A stretch of 64,000 nt of DNA from Monodelphis domestica (GCF_027887165.1 NC_077227.1:85933735-85997734), one strand, 5' to 3'. Shown: positions 22,459-34,929, numbered from the stretch's first letter. Translations and numbers: made by a program. Notes: generated by a model from the sequence alone, not told the origin.

Positions 22459-23585
22459 TCATTAGATTGTTTTTGAGAAAACTTTTAGAAAACTAGGAAA
22501 CACAAATCCACTGCTTATATGACATACAGTCTCTCCTCCACTGATCCAATTCCCCCTCTCTCCTTTCCCATCATCCTTGAACTATTAGCAAGCTGTTAGC
22601 TCCACCTTAACTCAAACTGCAATAAAAATTAATGGACATCTTCTGTTGTGTTAAAGAAATTCAGCAGCCGACTCTAAAATCCCATTTGTGAAATATCTTT
22701 TCACATTCACCATTTTTATGGGCTTAATCTGCTGGTGCTTAGTGCAATAATTTTACTTTGGTGACTAGTTTAACTTCTTTCCTCACTAACACAAATGCCT
22801 GCACACTTAAATGCATACATGTGCACACACACTTAAAAATTACTTTAATGTTACTTTGCTTGATAGTAATAGACATTGAATCCTCCTTTTTTAACCATCT
22901 CTTCAGAGAATCACATCCAGGTATGACAAAAGCATCTTGGGAAAACAAACAAACTCCTTCCAGCAATATGGCACACTGTAGAGAGCAGTGGAATCAGAAA
23001 TCCAAGCTCAGGTCTAACTCCATCTCTTTCTAGCTAGGTGGACCTAAGCAAGTGACTTCTCCCCTCTGCTCTCAATTTCCATGCCTGTGCCAGAGGGACC
23101 ACTTGACACTGACACTTCTTCAGAGTGAAAAAAGAGCTTTGTAAATGATGAAGAATAAAGAATAAAATTGTGATCTGCTATTAGAACAGGGAGATGTTTC
23201 TGGATAGGATGGCATCCCCTGAAGCCAAAAATAATCTCTTGGTGTCTACATTGTACAAAAGATGGAGCATTCAAGAATAACTTTCTGTATTGTATTTAGA
23301 GTAGGACAGTATTCATGACCAAGTGAAAAGGCACGCTGGAAGTACCAGAGCTCCTTATAACTCCAGCTGTCCTATCTGGTATCTTATCCTGTCCTATCAG
23401 GATTACAAAGGTTGAAACTCTCTGCAAAGGCTGAGTGCAAACATTATAGCCATGGTAGCATAGAGAGGAGCAGCAGAAAGGTCCATGTGAAGGATAAACA
23501 AAGGGGTTGTGGGTTCAAATCCTTATAGCTACTAGGAAAGAAAAGGATCCTGATGTGCACCGAGTTCATGAAGGGAGAAGAGAAT
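22459..23585. other. unassigned interval
   Basis: 22620-22800 is repeat-free and could be constrained. 22980-23060 looks like a MIR fragment (gaatcagaaatccaagctcag, tagctaggtggacctaagca). Around 23445-23525 a weak tRNA-like A and B box pair occurs without a credible cloverleaf. Confidence 0.35.
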
Positions 23586-23660
23586 GGAATAAGTGCTTTT
23601 CAGGTGTTAGGCACTCTGCTAAGCACTTGACACATTATCGCATTTGATAACCTGTGTAGA
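23586..23660 (+). mobile_element. MIR-like fragment
   Basis: caggtgttaggcactctgct, aagcacttgacacattatcg: the left half of a MIR-like SINE. Confidence 0.6.
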
Positions 23661-23814
23661 AGGCATTCTTGGAAACCAGGGTGTCAAACCACAAGCAGGG
23701 AGAAGAATGCAAAGGCACCAAGACCTATAGTGCCTTCCCTCTGTTATTATTTCCTATTTTTCTTATATATAACTTGCTTTGTATCTTTTTTGTTTGCATG
23801 ATGTCTCCTCCATT

Positions 23815-23935
23815 AGACTGTAAGTTCCTTGAAGCCAGGGACTATCTTTTGCCTCTTTTTATGTCCCCAGAACTTAGCATAGTACCTGGTAGGTAATAGG
23901 CACTTAATAAATGTTATTTATTTTATTATTTTTAT
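23815..23935 (+). mobile_element. L2-type 3' tail
   Basis: agactgtaagttccttgaag, ccagggactatcttttgcct, gtaataggcacttaataaat: the canonical L2 end. Confidence 0.8.
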
Positions 23936-24009
23936 ATATTACATATATAAAAATTAAAAAATTTAAAAAATTAAAAATAAAAACTAAAGACTAGATCAAC
24001 AATTTTAGC

Positions 24010-24560
24010 ATTTTTTTTTAGTTCCCTAAATTGGCTTCAACTCAGTCAACTCTGTTTTAAATTCAGGAATGAGCATCATTCCCAAATGTCTTTCCAAGAA
24101 GATCACCTTCTGAGAAACAGAGGCAAAACCAAAACTCAAGACTTGCCACCACCAGGGCATGATCTGGGGTATGAAGGAAAATGGCGCAAGCTCTGTAGAG
24201 AACATCTCAGCCACATTACTGTACTTGTAACAATCTCGCTCCATAAATTAGATTTCTCCTATGATAAACATTCCTTACCACATATGAGCTCGAAAATGAA
24301 GGTTTTGATTAAACCTGCTGCTTCTGAGCCCTCAATCACCCTCTGACATTTATTTGTGACATCAGGAGCATGTGGAATCATAATGTTCTGTTGTATTTTT
24401 ATCCAAATAGCATAATCACAAGAATAAATCAAAGCTTGCTGCCTCTTATTCAAACCCAGTCTGCCACAGAATCCGTCTGGTGATACATACAAACTCCCTG
24501 TTTATCTAAACTTCCTTTTCACTTATTTCTCTGGGCGCTAAGGTCAGAGCAACTAGAATT
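24010..24560. other. repeat-poor block, candidate conserved non-coding element
   Basis: No interspersed repeat is recognised, it is bounded by repeats, and it keeps CpGs (for example aatggcgcaagctctg, gagctcgaaaatgaagg). Open frames on both strands overlap and carry no known domain. Conservation cannot be assessed from one sequence, so this is only a candidate. Confidence 0.3.
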
Positions 24561-24569
24561 CAATTTAAT

Positions 24570-24780
24570 TCATTTCTATTCAACTTAACAAACATTTATT
24601 AAATGTCTACTGTATACAAAGTACTTTGGTAAGTACTGGGAAAAACAAGTTTTTTACAAGACAGGAAGTCTGTCTTCGCAGCACTTGCAATCAAAGGGAT
24701 ATAACAGAAACTGAAATAATGGTAACACAAAATAAGGCATGGCAAAAGCATGAGAGGAGTGGCTCAAAACAAAATGCTAT
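24570..24780 (+). mobile_element. ancient CORE/L2-related repeat
   Basis: aacaaacatttattaaatgt, ctactgtatacaaagtactt, gcacttgcaatcaaagggat: same layout as at 19.1 and 42.0 kb. Confidence 0.6.
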
Positions 24781-24919
24781 CTGAGCTAAAGTTAGAGGAG
24801 GAAAAGTTTGCTCAAGATCCTGTGAGTTGAATAAAGTCTAGCCAAACCAAGATCTTAGTGCCTCATCCAGGTACAGCAGAAATAGTCAGATGCCTAACAT
24901 TCAAACCCTATTCCCCCCA

Positions 24920-24990
24920 GTTTTCTCATCTGTAAAATTAGAGGTTTGGGCTCTGAGTTTCCTTCCAGAACTAAATCTATGATCGCTTAG
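24920..24990 (+). mobile_element. MIR fragment
   Basis: gttttctcatctgtaaaatt, ggctctgagtttccttccag: right-end MIR landmarks. Confidence 0.6.
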
Positions 24991-25039
24991 TAACTCCTCC
25001 CAACTTTTTGTTTAGCTGAATTGCAAAATAAACATCTTA

Positions 25040-26470
25040 TCATTGATGAAATATACATCTATATTGTTTCCTATCCTTTTTTGTTCTTGTTTTCTAAGAT
25101 GTTATTAAAAACTCAATATTGAAAATCAATGCAATCATCTAAACTTGTTTAGTGACTATTTAAGGTTAAATTAATTTCACTGAATAAAATATTAATTTTT
25201 TTCTTTTATGTCTATTATTAAGTATACTAAATACTACCTGCTCACCAACCTTCCCCCCCTCCCCCACAAACCCATTGTAGGAAAATTCTCTTATAACATA
25301 TATTTATTGTCAGGCAAAACAAAACAAATCAGCTCATTCAGTATGTCTAAGAATGCATATATAAGGAGTTAACACTTTAAGAGTTTACTAGTCTAAGGCA
25401 TAAATATATTTCTGGAAAAAAGCAGTGAATTACATCTGCCTTAAAGAATAACTTGTTTGAGGCATAGGTCTTCTCAGCATTCCTTTTTTTCACCCCCCCA
25501 ACCCAATACTTGTAAAAACAGTTTCTAACATTTTTCAAAGAACATTGAGTCTCGAATTCTCTCCCTATCTCCCATCTCACCCATACAACCTCACTCCCCA
25601 TTGAGATGGTAAGCAATCTCATAGAGATATTACATGTACAATCACATAAAACATTTTTTCACATTAATTCTTTTGTGGGAGGAAATTTGATTAAAAAATT
25701 AAGAAAGTGAAAAATGTTTTCTTTGGTCTGGATTTAGACTATGGGTTCTTTTTCTCTAGAAGCAGATGGCATTTTTTTTATCATGAGACCTTTGGAATAG
25801 TTTTTGATCATTGTATTTCTGAGAAAAACTGTTATTCACACCTGTTCACTATACAATATTCCTATCACTGTATACATTATTCTCCTGGATCTGCTTATTT
25901 CACTCTGCTTCAGTTCATGTAAGAATTTCCAGGTTTCTCTGAGCTCCTCTTGTCATTTCTTACAACACAAAAGTATTCCATTACAATCCTATTCTGTAAC
26001 TTACTCAACCATTCCTCTAAATGATAGGTATCCCCCTCGCTTTCCAAAATATTTGTCCCCACAAGAAGAGCTACTTTAAATATTTTTTAAGTATTGGTCC
26101 TTTTTATTTTTATCTCTTGGGAATACTAACCTAGTAAGCGATTGCTGGGTCAAAGGGTATGTACTGATTTATGGCCCTTTGGTCAAAGGGCCATATTGTT
26201 CTCCAGAATGATTTAATCATTTCACAACTCCCCTTCCAGTGTCTCAATTTTCCCACATCCCCTCAATTTTTGTTGTTTTCCTTTTCTGTCATAATAACCT
26301 ATTTGATAGGTAGCTGGTAAGACCTCAGGTTTGTTTTAATTTGCCTGTCTCTAATTAATAATGAGCATTTTTTTTTGCATGACTATAGAGAGCTTTAAGT
26401 ACTTTGAGAACTGCCTGATCATATCCTTTGACTATCAACTGGGGATGACTTTGTATTTTTATATGTTAGA
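25040..26470 (-). mobile_element. LINE-1 3' end, antisense, decayed
   Basis: On minus the block reads L1 3' UTR then ORF2. Plus-strand landmarks are ttctcctggatctgcttattt, agtattccattacaatccta, ttactcaaccattcctctaaat, gcgattgctgggtcaaaggg. All frames are broken. An incidental 12-bp inverted repeat at 26170-26195 lies inside it. Confidence 0.78.
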
Positions 26471-26539
26471 CTCTCCCTTTAGTACTTTATCTCTCCTCCA
26501 AAGGGTAGAAGATAGGATTCATCCTCAATGTTTTAAAGT

Positions 26540-27150
26540 CAAGATTAGGACTTTCTTAGGCCATAACTCCAAGCTCTTAAAAACTATTTCTTCTCATGTT
26601 ATTGTACTCATTATATAATTTTTCTCCAAGTTCTGCTAATATTACTCTGCATTAGTTAATATAAATCTTTCCATATTTCTCATTACACTATAAAGTTCCA
26701 CTACAATCTATGACAAAATTTGTTCAGTTCTTCTATAATTTATAGACACATTCTATTTCCATGTATTTACTATTAAAAAGTGCTATTAGAAATATTATTC
26801 TATATATGAAATCTTTCTCTCTATCCTTGACTTCTTTTCCTTAGTATACATGTCTAATAGTAACATCTTTGGTTTTAAGTGTATATAAAGTGTTTCTGTC
26901 CTCTCACATCTTCTCTAATGATTACTATTTTTCTCTTTAATCATCTTTGCCAATCTAATGAATGTGAAATGGAACCTCAGAGGTGTTTCAACTTATATTT
27001 CTTATTTTTAGTCACTTGAAATATCTTTTCTTAAAGTTGTCAATAGCTTGCATTTTCCTTCATCTGAGAACTATTTGTTCATACCCATTGAACACAATTA
27101 TTGGGGAATGGCTCTTGTCCTGATTTTCTGTGAAAAAAATTTTTTTTTCC
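26540..27150 (-). mobile_element. second LINE-1 fragment, antisense
   Basis: Repeats the L1 order seen just upstream (agttccactacaatctatga, atgaatgtgaaatggaacct, cagaggtgtttcaac, aactatttgttcatacccat), so two separate antisense L1 insertions or a duplication lie side by side. Confidence 0.7.
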
Positions 27151-27164
27151 AAATTACTTTTTTC

Positions 27165-28060
27165 CCTTATGATTTGTATAATAAAGGGAGGTTAAGTTGT
27201 ATTCCAAGGGGTTAAGACTCAGTATTGAGGGGGGAAAGAGAGGAGAACCTCCCCTCTCAAAAGTGGGGTTCATGGAAGAGAGCTGATATTTAGGGTTGGC
27301 TCAGAGATAGGAGAGGGGATTTGAAGATTTTCCCCCTTCTGCCTTCCCTCCTTAGCTAAGGCTTCTCTCCCAGATTTGCTCTTGTCCCTCTTGTCCCCCC
27401 TCCACTACTCAAGACCAAAGGTCTCCCCTTGATCTGTTCACTCACACTCAGCTTGGGGACAGATAACTTTTAATGTCAACTCAATCAGGTAATACAAAAG
27501 GAAAAACTACCATGGAAGGAATGGGAAAGGGAAGTGGGAAAAAGGGATCCCTGTCTCTATCTAAACCTTTTCCTCTCCCTCCTCCAGTTTGGGGGAAACT
27601 CGGGCCTTGGCAGCCTGAGTCCCCTGAGAGAAAGTCAGGTTGACTCACCCCTGGGCAATAGGAGCCAAGGTAAAGTCTGTTCAGGTTTCTCTTCAGAAAG
27701 TCCCTTCAATTGGGAAGTGTTGGGGGGAAAGATTTCCAGTCACTAGCAGGAAAAGTAGACAATCCTCAGAAGAAAGTCTTTTCCCACCTTCTGTCTACAG
27801 CTTCTCAAGACTGAGAGACCAACTCCTCTAACAGCCAGAGTCTTCTCCTCCTCCAGATTCCAATTCCTTGGGGCCCCTCACCCATCGAGGTGATCAGTTT
27901 CACACACTCTTCAGCCTGGCGCTTTTTCTTTAGTGCCAGCCTCTGTCACAGATTTAAACTATATTTATGTTGCTTATGCAAACACTTCTCAATTGTATAC
28001 AATAAAAATTGCTCATTTTATTTTAAGTAGTCACTTCTGCTCTCTTAAGGTGTCTGTCAC
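27165..28060 (-). mobile_element. possible ERV LTR, antisense
   Basis: Repeat-like, less AT-rich block containing ctcccctctcaaaagtgggg and cagcctgagtcccctgagag. On minus it has ATTAAAAGTTATCTGTCCCC as a possible polyadenylation region. No certain TG/CA ends or duplication found. Open frames at 27534-27831 are not convincing genes. Confidence 0.35.
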
Positions 28061-29645
28061 ATACGAACACATCAGAGGCAAGGTATTCACCTTTCTACTA
28101 TCTCCGATGACTCTTTAGTTAACATTAAACACATTCAGTATTCTGGTGTAAACCAATAATAGAGAGGTCTTGTCACCTCTTGTCACAATTAGTCAGTCAA
28201 TAAACATTTTTACCAAAAGAGTTCGGCAACCGACGGTTTCCAACAGGTAGTGTCAACAGTATGTGTGAACTTTTTTTTCACAGAATCAATTCTGTTTGCC
28301 TCAAATGTCATTGAGAGCAAAAAGAATTGTGAGAATTATAAGAAGAGATATGAAATGAAGGGCTCATCATGAGTATGGCTACAAGTAATGGAGTGAGGAA
28401 GTAAACCTTGGAGATGTCAACTTCATTCTCTCTGTGTCACCTTTTGAGACAATGATAGAGGTTAGAGCAATGGAGTATAGTTGGAGTACTTCATCAGACT
28501 GTAATAAATCCGTCACATGGTACCAGGAATCAGTTGGTACAATCCAACATACATCTCTCTATGACCTTGATGATTCTATATGCTGACTTTGGAGATTTGG
28601 GTCAAAAAAGAGGAGACTTGAGCTTGTAAGAGGTAGATCTTACTTACTCCAAATAGTTATCAGTCTCTCAAAATATAAGACTTGTGCCCAGTGTTTTCCA
28701 TGGAAATGCTATCAACTAGCCTACCTAGAATCTTGTGCTTTGGATTTTCAGAATGTGGAGAAACTCTAGAAGATTAGCTGGATGAAAACTAGCATCTAGT
28801 TATGGCCTCAGCTCGGAAAAGTTCTGATAGGGAAAAAAGTAACCTTAATCATTTAAAATTTTTAATACAACAATTGAGTTTTGATAAGAAATTTGGGGGT
28901 TTGTAGGTTAGCGCACAAGAGAATGGACCCATGGAAAGTCATTTAATACCAAGTAGTTGAAATACAGGGCAATTTGCTAGTCTACAGAGAATGGTTAGGT
29001 CCCAAAGTTCTACAACTGAGTATATTAGGGCACTTGCTGTCTAGAAAGAAGCAGAAGAAATTCTCTCTGGGCTTTAAGTCAGAAGAGTTTATGGTAGGAC
29101 CTGCTTCTCCCAAAAGGAAAAGCCAACATTTCATCTAAGGACTCAAACTGAAAACAGGATCAGGAAGCAGAGAGAAGCACCAAAACCTCATGGTCAGTGT
29201 CAAACCTGGCAGTGTCCAGCAGCAACCCCAGGACAATAGTGTGATCATTGAATAACCAGCTTGTGAGACCTGCAGTGGACTTTGTGAATTACCAGTTCAT
29301 AAATAGGTCTTGTTAACATATACATTTTGCATGTGTGTTACTCTAATTTATCAGATTTGGACCTACATCTTATACCCAATCCTCTAGTGAATCCTAAATG
29401 GATATATGTTATCTAAAAAGAACTTTATTTTAAAATGGAAGAAAATGGAATGAAATATTTTTATAGTTTTGGAGAAGAATTATTGAGAGCAATAGAAATG
29501 TACTTAACTATATAAAAATGTGTTTAACAAAAATATAACTAAAATAAATAGAAATATAATAGATTGAGAAATATATGCAATATATATGAAGTATAAAAAA
29601 ATTGATATAAAACTGTGTAAGGAAATGTTTTTAAATCTCTGTGGT
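28061..29645. other. unassigned interval
   Basis: No recognised repeat for most of 1.6 kb. 28215-28250 has an unusual CpG cluster (gttcggcaaccgacgg) in AT-rich DNA. Confidence 0.4.
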
Positions 29646-29649
29646 AACT

Positions 29650-29861
29650 CCTAGTTAATAGGGGTTAAATGATCAAAGAATATGAACAAACAATTTGCAA
29701 AAGAGGGAACACAGATTAGTAATTACTTGGCAAAATGCATACCCTCACTAATAATCAAAGGAATATAAATTAAAATAACTAACATACCACATCATATCCA
29801 TCAATTTTACAAAAAAGAAAATTTCATTGCTGGGATAGTTGTAGAGAAACAGGTATACTCA
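29650..29861 (+). mobile_element. LINE-1 ORF2 fragment (left part)
   Basis: atatgaacaaacaatttgca, actaataatcaaaggaatat, aaattaaaataactaacata follow the L1 ORF2 C-terminal region. It is interrupted by CR1 and SINE sequence; the right part resumes near 30690. Confidence 0.7.
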
Positions 29862-30535
29862 TAGAATCACAGAATTTAAATATTTCAGGGGCAATTATAG
29901 AGTGCCAGGCCTGCAGCTGGGTATACCTGGGTTCAAATATGGCCTCGGTCACTTTCTAGCTGGGTGACCTTGAGGAGGTCATTTAACCCCCATTGCCCAG
30001 CCCTTATTGCTCTTCTGCCTTAGAATCAATATTTAATATTGATTCTAAGACAGAAGGTAAGGGTTTAAAAAAAAACTTAAGTATTAGAAGGGACCTTAGC
30101 AACCATCTAGTCTACCCCATAAATGAAAGGCTTCTCCAGTAAAACATCCCCAACAAGAAATCTCTTGCCTCCGCTTGTCCTCCTCCAAGAAATGGAATGC
30201 TGCCACTTCTCAAGGAAGCTCCTTCTATTTGGGGATAGCTCTATTTGTGAGGAAGTTTTTCTTAAAATCAATCCTGAATTGTCTTCTTTCTTGGTTCAGT
30301 ACTCTGGGGCTAAACACAACAAATCTAATCCCTCTTCCAAATAGCCTTTAAAATACTTGAAGTTATCTATCATATCTCCCTGCCTTCTTTTCTCTAGTCT
30401 AAACATCCCCAGTTCTTTCACCCTATCCTCATATGGCATAAAAGTAAAGCCCTCCACCATCTTGATTGTCCTTCTCTGGAGACTCCACAAATTACCAAAA
30501 ATACTTTCTGACAAAAGCAAAGCACAGTGAGGCTA
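29862..30535 (-). mobile_element. CR1-type LINE 3' region, split by a SINE
   Basis: On minus, a frame at 30296-30520 reads like the end of CR1 reverse transcriptase, including LQRRTIKMVEGF, YEDRVKELGMFRLEKRRQGD and FKYFKG. The plus strand begins tcatagaatcacagaat, the complement of the CR1 ATTCTATG-type tail, and continues agaagggaccttagcaacca, ctagtctaccc. A SINE (29888-30075) separates tail from body. No full RT is present, so the copy is inactive. Confidence 0.85.
29888..30075 (+). mobile_element. tRNA-derived marsupial SINE within CR1
   Basis: ctgggttcaaatatggcctc, agctgggtgaccttgaggag, cccccattgcccagccctta, then ctaagacagaaggtaagggt and poly(A). It inserted after the CR1 element, which it splits. 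Confidence 0.85.
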
Positions 30536-30689
30536 TTCCCCCTCTATTCCTAAAAGAATATCTATTCTCTTTTAATGTATGCCAAGATGTATTTACATAT
30601 CATTTGGCTTAAAACATTGCACTACTGATTCATATTCACCTTGTAGTCCACTAAATTCTTAGATCTTTTTCAAAACAATTGATGTTTAA

Positions 30690-31170
30690 TACATGTGTTA
30701 CAAAGACAATCAACCTCTTTGACCAATAATTGCATTGTTGAAAATATACCTTGAAACTATTATTTTTTAAAAGTGACCCAAATGTATAATTTGTTCAAAG
30801 CTTTTCATTTTCTCATGACATGTAATTGCAAAAATCTGGAGGCAACCTGAATGTCCAAGCATAAGGGAATCATTAAATCAAGTGTGAAATTGTAACGTAA
30901 TTGAATGCTACAATGCAATTAAGATCAACAAATGGGAGGAATGCAAAGAACTCTGGAAAGAGCTTTATGAAATAATGCAAAGAAAACAAATATAGAATTA
31001 GAAGAATGGGTATAAAAAATGAGCATGTCAGTGAGAATAAAAAATATTGATGAGAGAATAACTAAAAGATTGTTATCATGATTTATGTGTTGAAATGAAT
31101 TAATTTAAATGAAAATACTTAACCTATTTGATTTCACATGTAATACTATATACTAATAAAATATTTCTTT
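30690..31170 (+). mobile_element. LINE-1 3' end (right part)
   Basis: aaaaatctggaggcaacctg, aatgtccaagcataagggaa, ttgaatgctacaatgcaatt, gagctttatgaaataatgca: an old L1 ORF2 tail and 3' UTR, probably the continuation of 29650-29861. Confidence 0.75.
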
Positions 31171-31215
31171 TCAATCTCATTAACTTTTTAGATGCCAATC
31201 ATGCTGTTCATTTAT

Positions 31216-31866
31216 TTGATTGATTGATTGATTTAGAATATTTTTCCATGGTTACATGATTTATATTCTTTCCCTCCCCTCCTCCTTTCCCCTCTCCCAG
31301 AGCTGACAAGCTATCCCACTGGGTCTTACATGTATCATTGTTCAAAACTTATTTCCATATTATTAATATTTTCAGTAGAGTGATCAATTAAAGTCAACAT
31401 CCCCAATCATATCCCCATCAAACTATGTGATCAATCATGTGTTTTTCTTCCATGTTCTTACTCCCCCAGTTCTTTATCTGGATATGGATAGCATTCTTTC
31501 TCAAAGGTCCCTCAGAATTGTCCTGGACCATTGCATTGCTGCTAGTAGAGAAGTCCATTACATTTGATTGTGCCACAGTGTATCAGTCTCTATGTATAAG
31601 GTTCTCTTGGTTCTGCTCCTCTCACTCTGAATCAATTCCTGGAGGTCTTTCCAGTTCACATGGAATTCATCCAGTTCATTATTCCTTTGAGCACAATAGT
31701 ATTCCATCACCAAGAAATACCACAATTTGTTCAGCCATTCCTCAATCGATGGACACCCCCTCATTTTCCAGTTTTTTTGCCACCACAAAGAGCACAGCTA
31801 TGGATATTTTTGTGCATTTATTTTTCCCTATTATCTCTTTAGGATGCAAATCCAGCAGCGGTATGA
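31216..31866 (-). mobile_element. 5'-truncated LINE-1 with target duplication
   Basis: Same 3' end family as 1-1049, antisense. The minus strand encodes CPSIEEWLNKLWYFLVMEYY in an open stretch at 31558-31788. Flanking 15-bp repeats ATGCTGTTCATTTAT (31201-31215) and ATGCTGTTAATTTAT (31867-31881) differ by one base and fit a target-site duplication. The tail side shows ttgattgattgatt instead of pure poly(A). Confidence 0.88.
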
Positions 31867-31881
31867 ATGCTGTTAATTTAT

Positions 31882-32189
31882 AATGGACTTGCTGCCCACT
31901 AAAAACCTCAGGTCTTTTTTGAGACTACCATGTCATCTTGATCTTAAAAGATGTTTTTACCTCAACTAAAAGATTTAATCTTTTTTCTTTATTAAATTCT
32001 ATTTTAACAGATTCAGCACAATATATTAGAATATCATTTTGGATCTATTCCATTATTGTCCAGGAGCTCATTAGCTACCATCACAGGTTTGTGTCATTTC
32101 CACATTGAATAACCATGCTTTCATCTAATTTTTTAATGTTCTGTCTTGTTTTGATGGAAAGATTTACAGTTAAGTTATGGACCTGGATT
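31882..32189. other. unassigned interval
   Basis: AT-rich, no recognised gene. Part may be an old LTR or LINE fragment. Confidence 0.35.
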
Positions 32190-32470
32190 AGTGAAATGAG
32201 TTTCCTCACCTGGAAGTTCCTTGTGCCAGTAAAATCACAGGTTCAGCACCTAACCTTCTTATCCCTTAAATGGACTTATTTCATCAGCATAAGAAATTCC
32301 TGATGTGTAAGTTTTTACCACCTATGCAACTGATAATTCATCTGGAACTCACAGACTTAGAAAAGTGCCTGGGGTTAAGGGACTTGGCTCACAGTCACAT
32401 GGATGAAAGGCAGGTCTTAGATCTTCCTAACTTAGGTCCTACTTTCTAAATACTAAAACATCCTGTCTCT
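32190..32470 (+). mobile_element. THER/MON1-like SINE
   Basis: gtttcctcacctggaagttc, cttgtgccagtaaaatcaca, then acttagaaaagtgcctgggg, cacagtcacatggatgaaag. The order fits the MIR-class SINE also seen at 21.0 and 55.1 kb. Confidence 0.6.
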
Positions 32471-32929
32471 CAAGTGATAGATTTTTAAAATGATAATTAG
32501 CACTTTGTCTTGTTTTTCTGGTTATGAGCAGAAACTTCCTATTCTCTAGATTTGGAGTCCAATAATTTTTCCAGTCAGGTGCTAAAATAGATCCACTTTA
32601 TTCATGGGTGACTTTAGTAAGGGATAAGGACATAGAAAAGCACATTGGAACCAGGGAGTGCAATAGCCAAGTTGATCCCTGAGGACTATGGACCTGATGA
32701 TTCTCACTACCCCTCTGGAAGAGATTTACCTCAGGAAGGGGTCCAGAGTCTTGCCCTCCCCAGAGCCTGAGGTATCTTTCTCTTGGGAGCAGAGCTGTAA
32801 ATTCTCAGTTTAGGACTTAGAATAAGCAAGTAGATTTTTAAGCAAAGAAACACTAGTTTCAAAGCTTGGAAATCCCCCCACTCCAAGGCAGAAGAATCAG
32901 ACACTAATGGACTTTGGAACTTGGGGTTG
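32471..32929. other. unassigned interval
   Basis: No recognised repeat or gene. Confidence 0.4.
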
Positions 32930-33449
32930 CCCCCATATTTATTATTAATAATAATAACAATAATACTTATATAGAATTTTAAGGTTTGCAAAGTGCTTTA
33001 AAATTAAGATACTCTTTATCTTAATAATCAATTTTATCTTAATTTATCTTCATAATCTTAATATTTGTATTTTAATTTATCTTAATAATCCTGGGAAATA
33101 TGTGCTATTATTACCTCTATTTTACAGATGGCGGGTCTGAACAGAAAGAAGTTGCCCAGATCTTAAGTTTCTGAGGCTAGATTTACACTCAGGTCTTTCT
33201 TGCTTCTTAGCTTCTTCCTTTTTTTTTATAAACCCTTACCTTCTATCTCAGAATCAATACTGTGGATTGACTCCAAGGCAGAAGAGTGGTAAAGGCTAGA
33301 CAATGGGGGTTAAATGTCTTGTCTAGGTCACACAGCTAGAAAATGTCTGAGGCCAAATTTGACCTAGGACTGACTCACAATTATCTGAGCCACTAGCTTC
33401 CCTCTTTCCTTCTTTCTAACCTCTGTCTACCTTGCCATCTAGTTGCCTG
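32930..33449 (+). mobile_element. MIR-like SINE interrupted by a SINE
   Basis: Left part 32930-33218 (ttatatagaattttaaggtt, gcaaagtgctttaaaattaa, tctattttacagatggcggg). Its end (ccttgccatctagttgcc) appears at about 33430-33449. A minus-strand tRNA-SINE occupies 33219-33402. An expansion of the motif atcttaat-tttatctt lies at 33015-33085. Confidence 0.75.
33219..33402 (-). mobile_element. tRNA-derived marsupial SINE
   Basis: tttataaacccttaccttct, gaatcaatactgtggattga, ctccaaggcagaagagtggt, ggtcacacagctagaaaatg: reverse complement of the intact SINE. Confidence 0.88.
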
Positions 33450-33614
33450 CTTGGTACTGATGTGGGTGGTTTTTGTCCTATAAGTCAGTGAATGAAGTAT
33501 TTGAAATTTCTCAAGAGAATTTTGACCAGAGTCTTGTTTTTTTTGTTTCAGGAGATTAGGGTAGAAACTATATTGAATCTTCAAGAAGAAAGATTGACGG
33601 ATCTTGAATAGATA

Positions 33615-34126
<512 letters not shown>

Positions 34127-34342
34127 CTGTACTGTTGAAAATTCTGAGGAATAAGAATAACTTGGAACTGGGAGCACATCAAAATCTGTTCTAGTGGAAG
34201 TTTCCTATCACTTTCCCACTAAACCTGAGGAAATAAGACTATTTGCATTTCCATATGGGAAAACTACATGATAAATCTTCAAGGGACAATTTTCAGAAAC
34301 CTGGGCCATAAGGATAGTATATGCTGGCAAGACTTAGTGAAG

Positions 34343-34546
34343 GGGCACCTGGGTGGCTCCAGTGGATTGAGAGTCAGGCCTAGAGATGGGAGGTCCTAGG
34401 TTCAGATCTGACCTCAGACACTTCCCAGCTGTGTGACCCTGGGCAAGTCACTTGACCCCCATTGCCTAGCCCTTACCACTCTTCTGCCTTGGAGCCAATA
34501 TGCAGTACTGACTCCAAGACGGAAGGTAAGGGTTTAAAAAAAAAAG
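34343..34546 (+). mobile_element. tRNA-derived marsupial SINE, intact, with 12-bp duplication
   Basis: Full element: tRNA-like head with a B-box-like ggttcagatct, then gtgtgaccctgggcaagtca, cccccattgcctagccctta, ggaaggtaagggtttaaaaa. Flanked by perfect GACTTAGTGAAG copies at 34331-34342 and 34547-34558. Confidence 0.95.
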
Positions 34547-34929
34547 GACTTAGTGAAGAAGGCCACTCAGGACAAAGGACTCTGGAAAGAAGTCTCTCTG
34601 AATGAAGAATAGCTCTTGTAAGGAAGTAAAGGACTAGTGACAAACCTGGAAAAGGTTGAGGGCAAAAATAATATTCAGGAATAATCCTCCTATGGAAAAA
34701 GTCTCAGAAAAATTAGGTCAATATCCACCTGACTTAGATCTCTCTGTAGGCAGAGGCTAGGCAGTCTGCCAAAATAAGCAACTTAAAGTCCATGGTAACC
34801 AAAAGTCTTATGAATATATTGACTGTATGTAAACTTTGATTTGGAAATCACAACAAGTCAATCACATGGTGGAAAAGCACAATGAATATCCTAGATATGT
34901 GATATATTTTTCTTTTATAAAAAATAATA

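Noticed and set aside
23445-23525. tRNA-like A and B boxes (ggtagcatagagagg, ggttgtgggttcaaatcc)
   Set aside because: The T-arm does not pair and the acceptor stem is absent; more likely a SINE-derived fragment.
26170-26195. 12-bp perfect inverted repeat
   Set aside because: Lies in decayed L1 sequence where one arm is the normal L1 word; probably chance mutation.
31437-31883. 148-codon plus-strand frame
   Set aside because: Antisense to L1 ORF2; the meaningful reading is on the minus strand.
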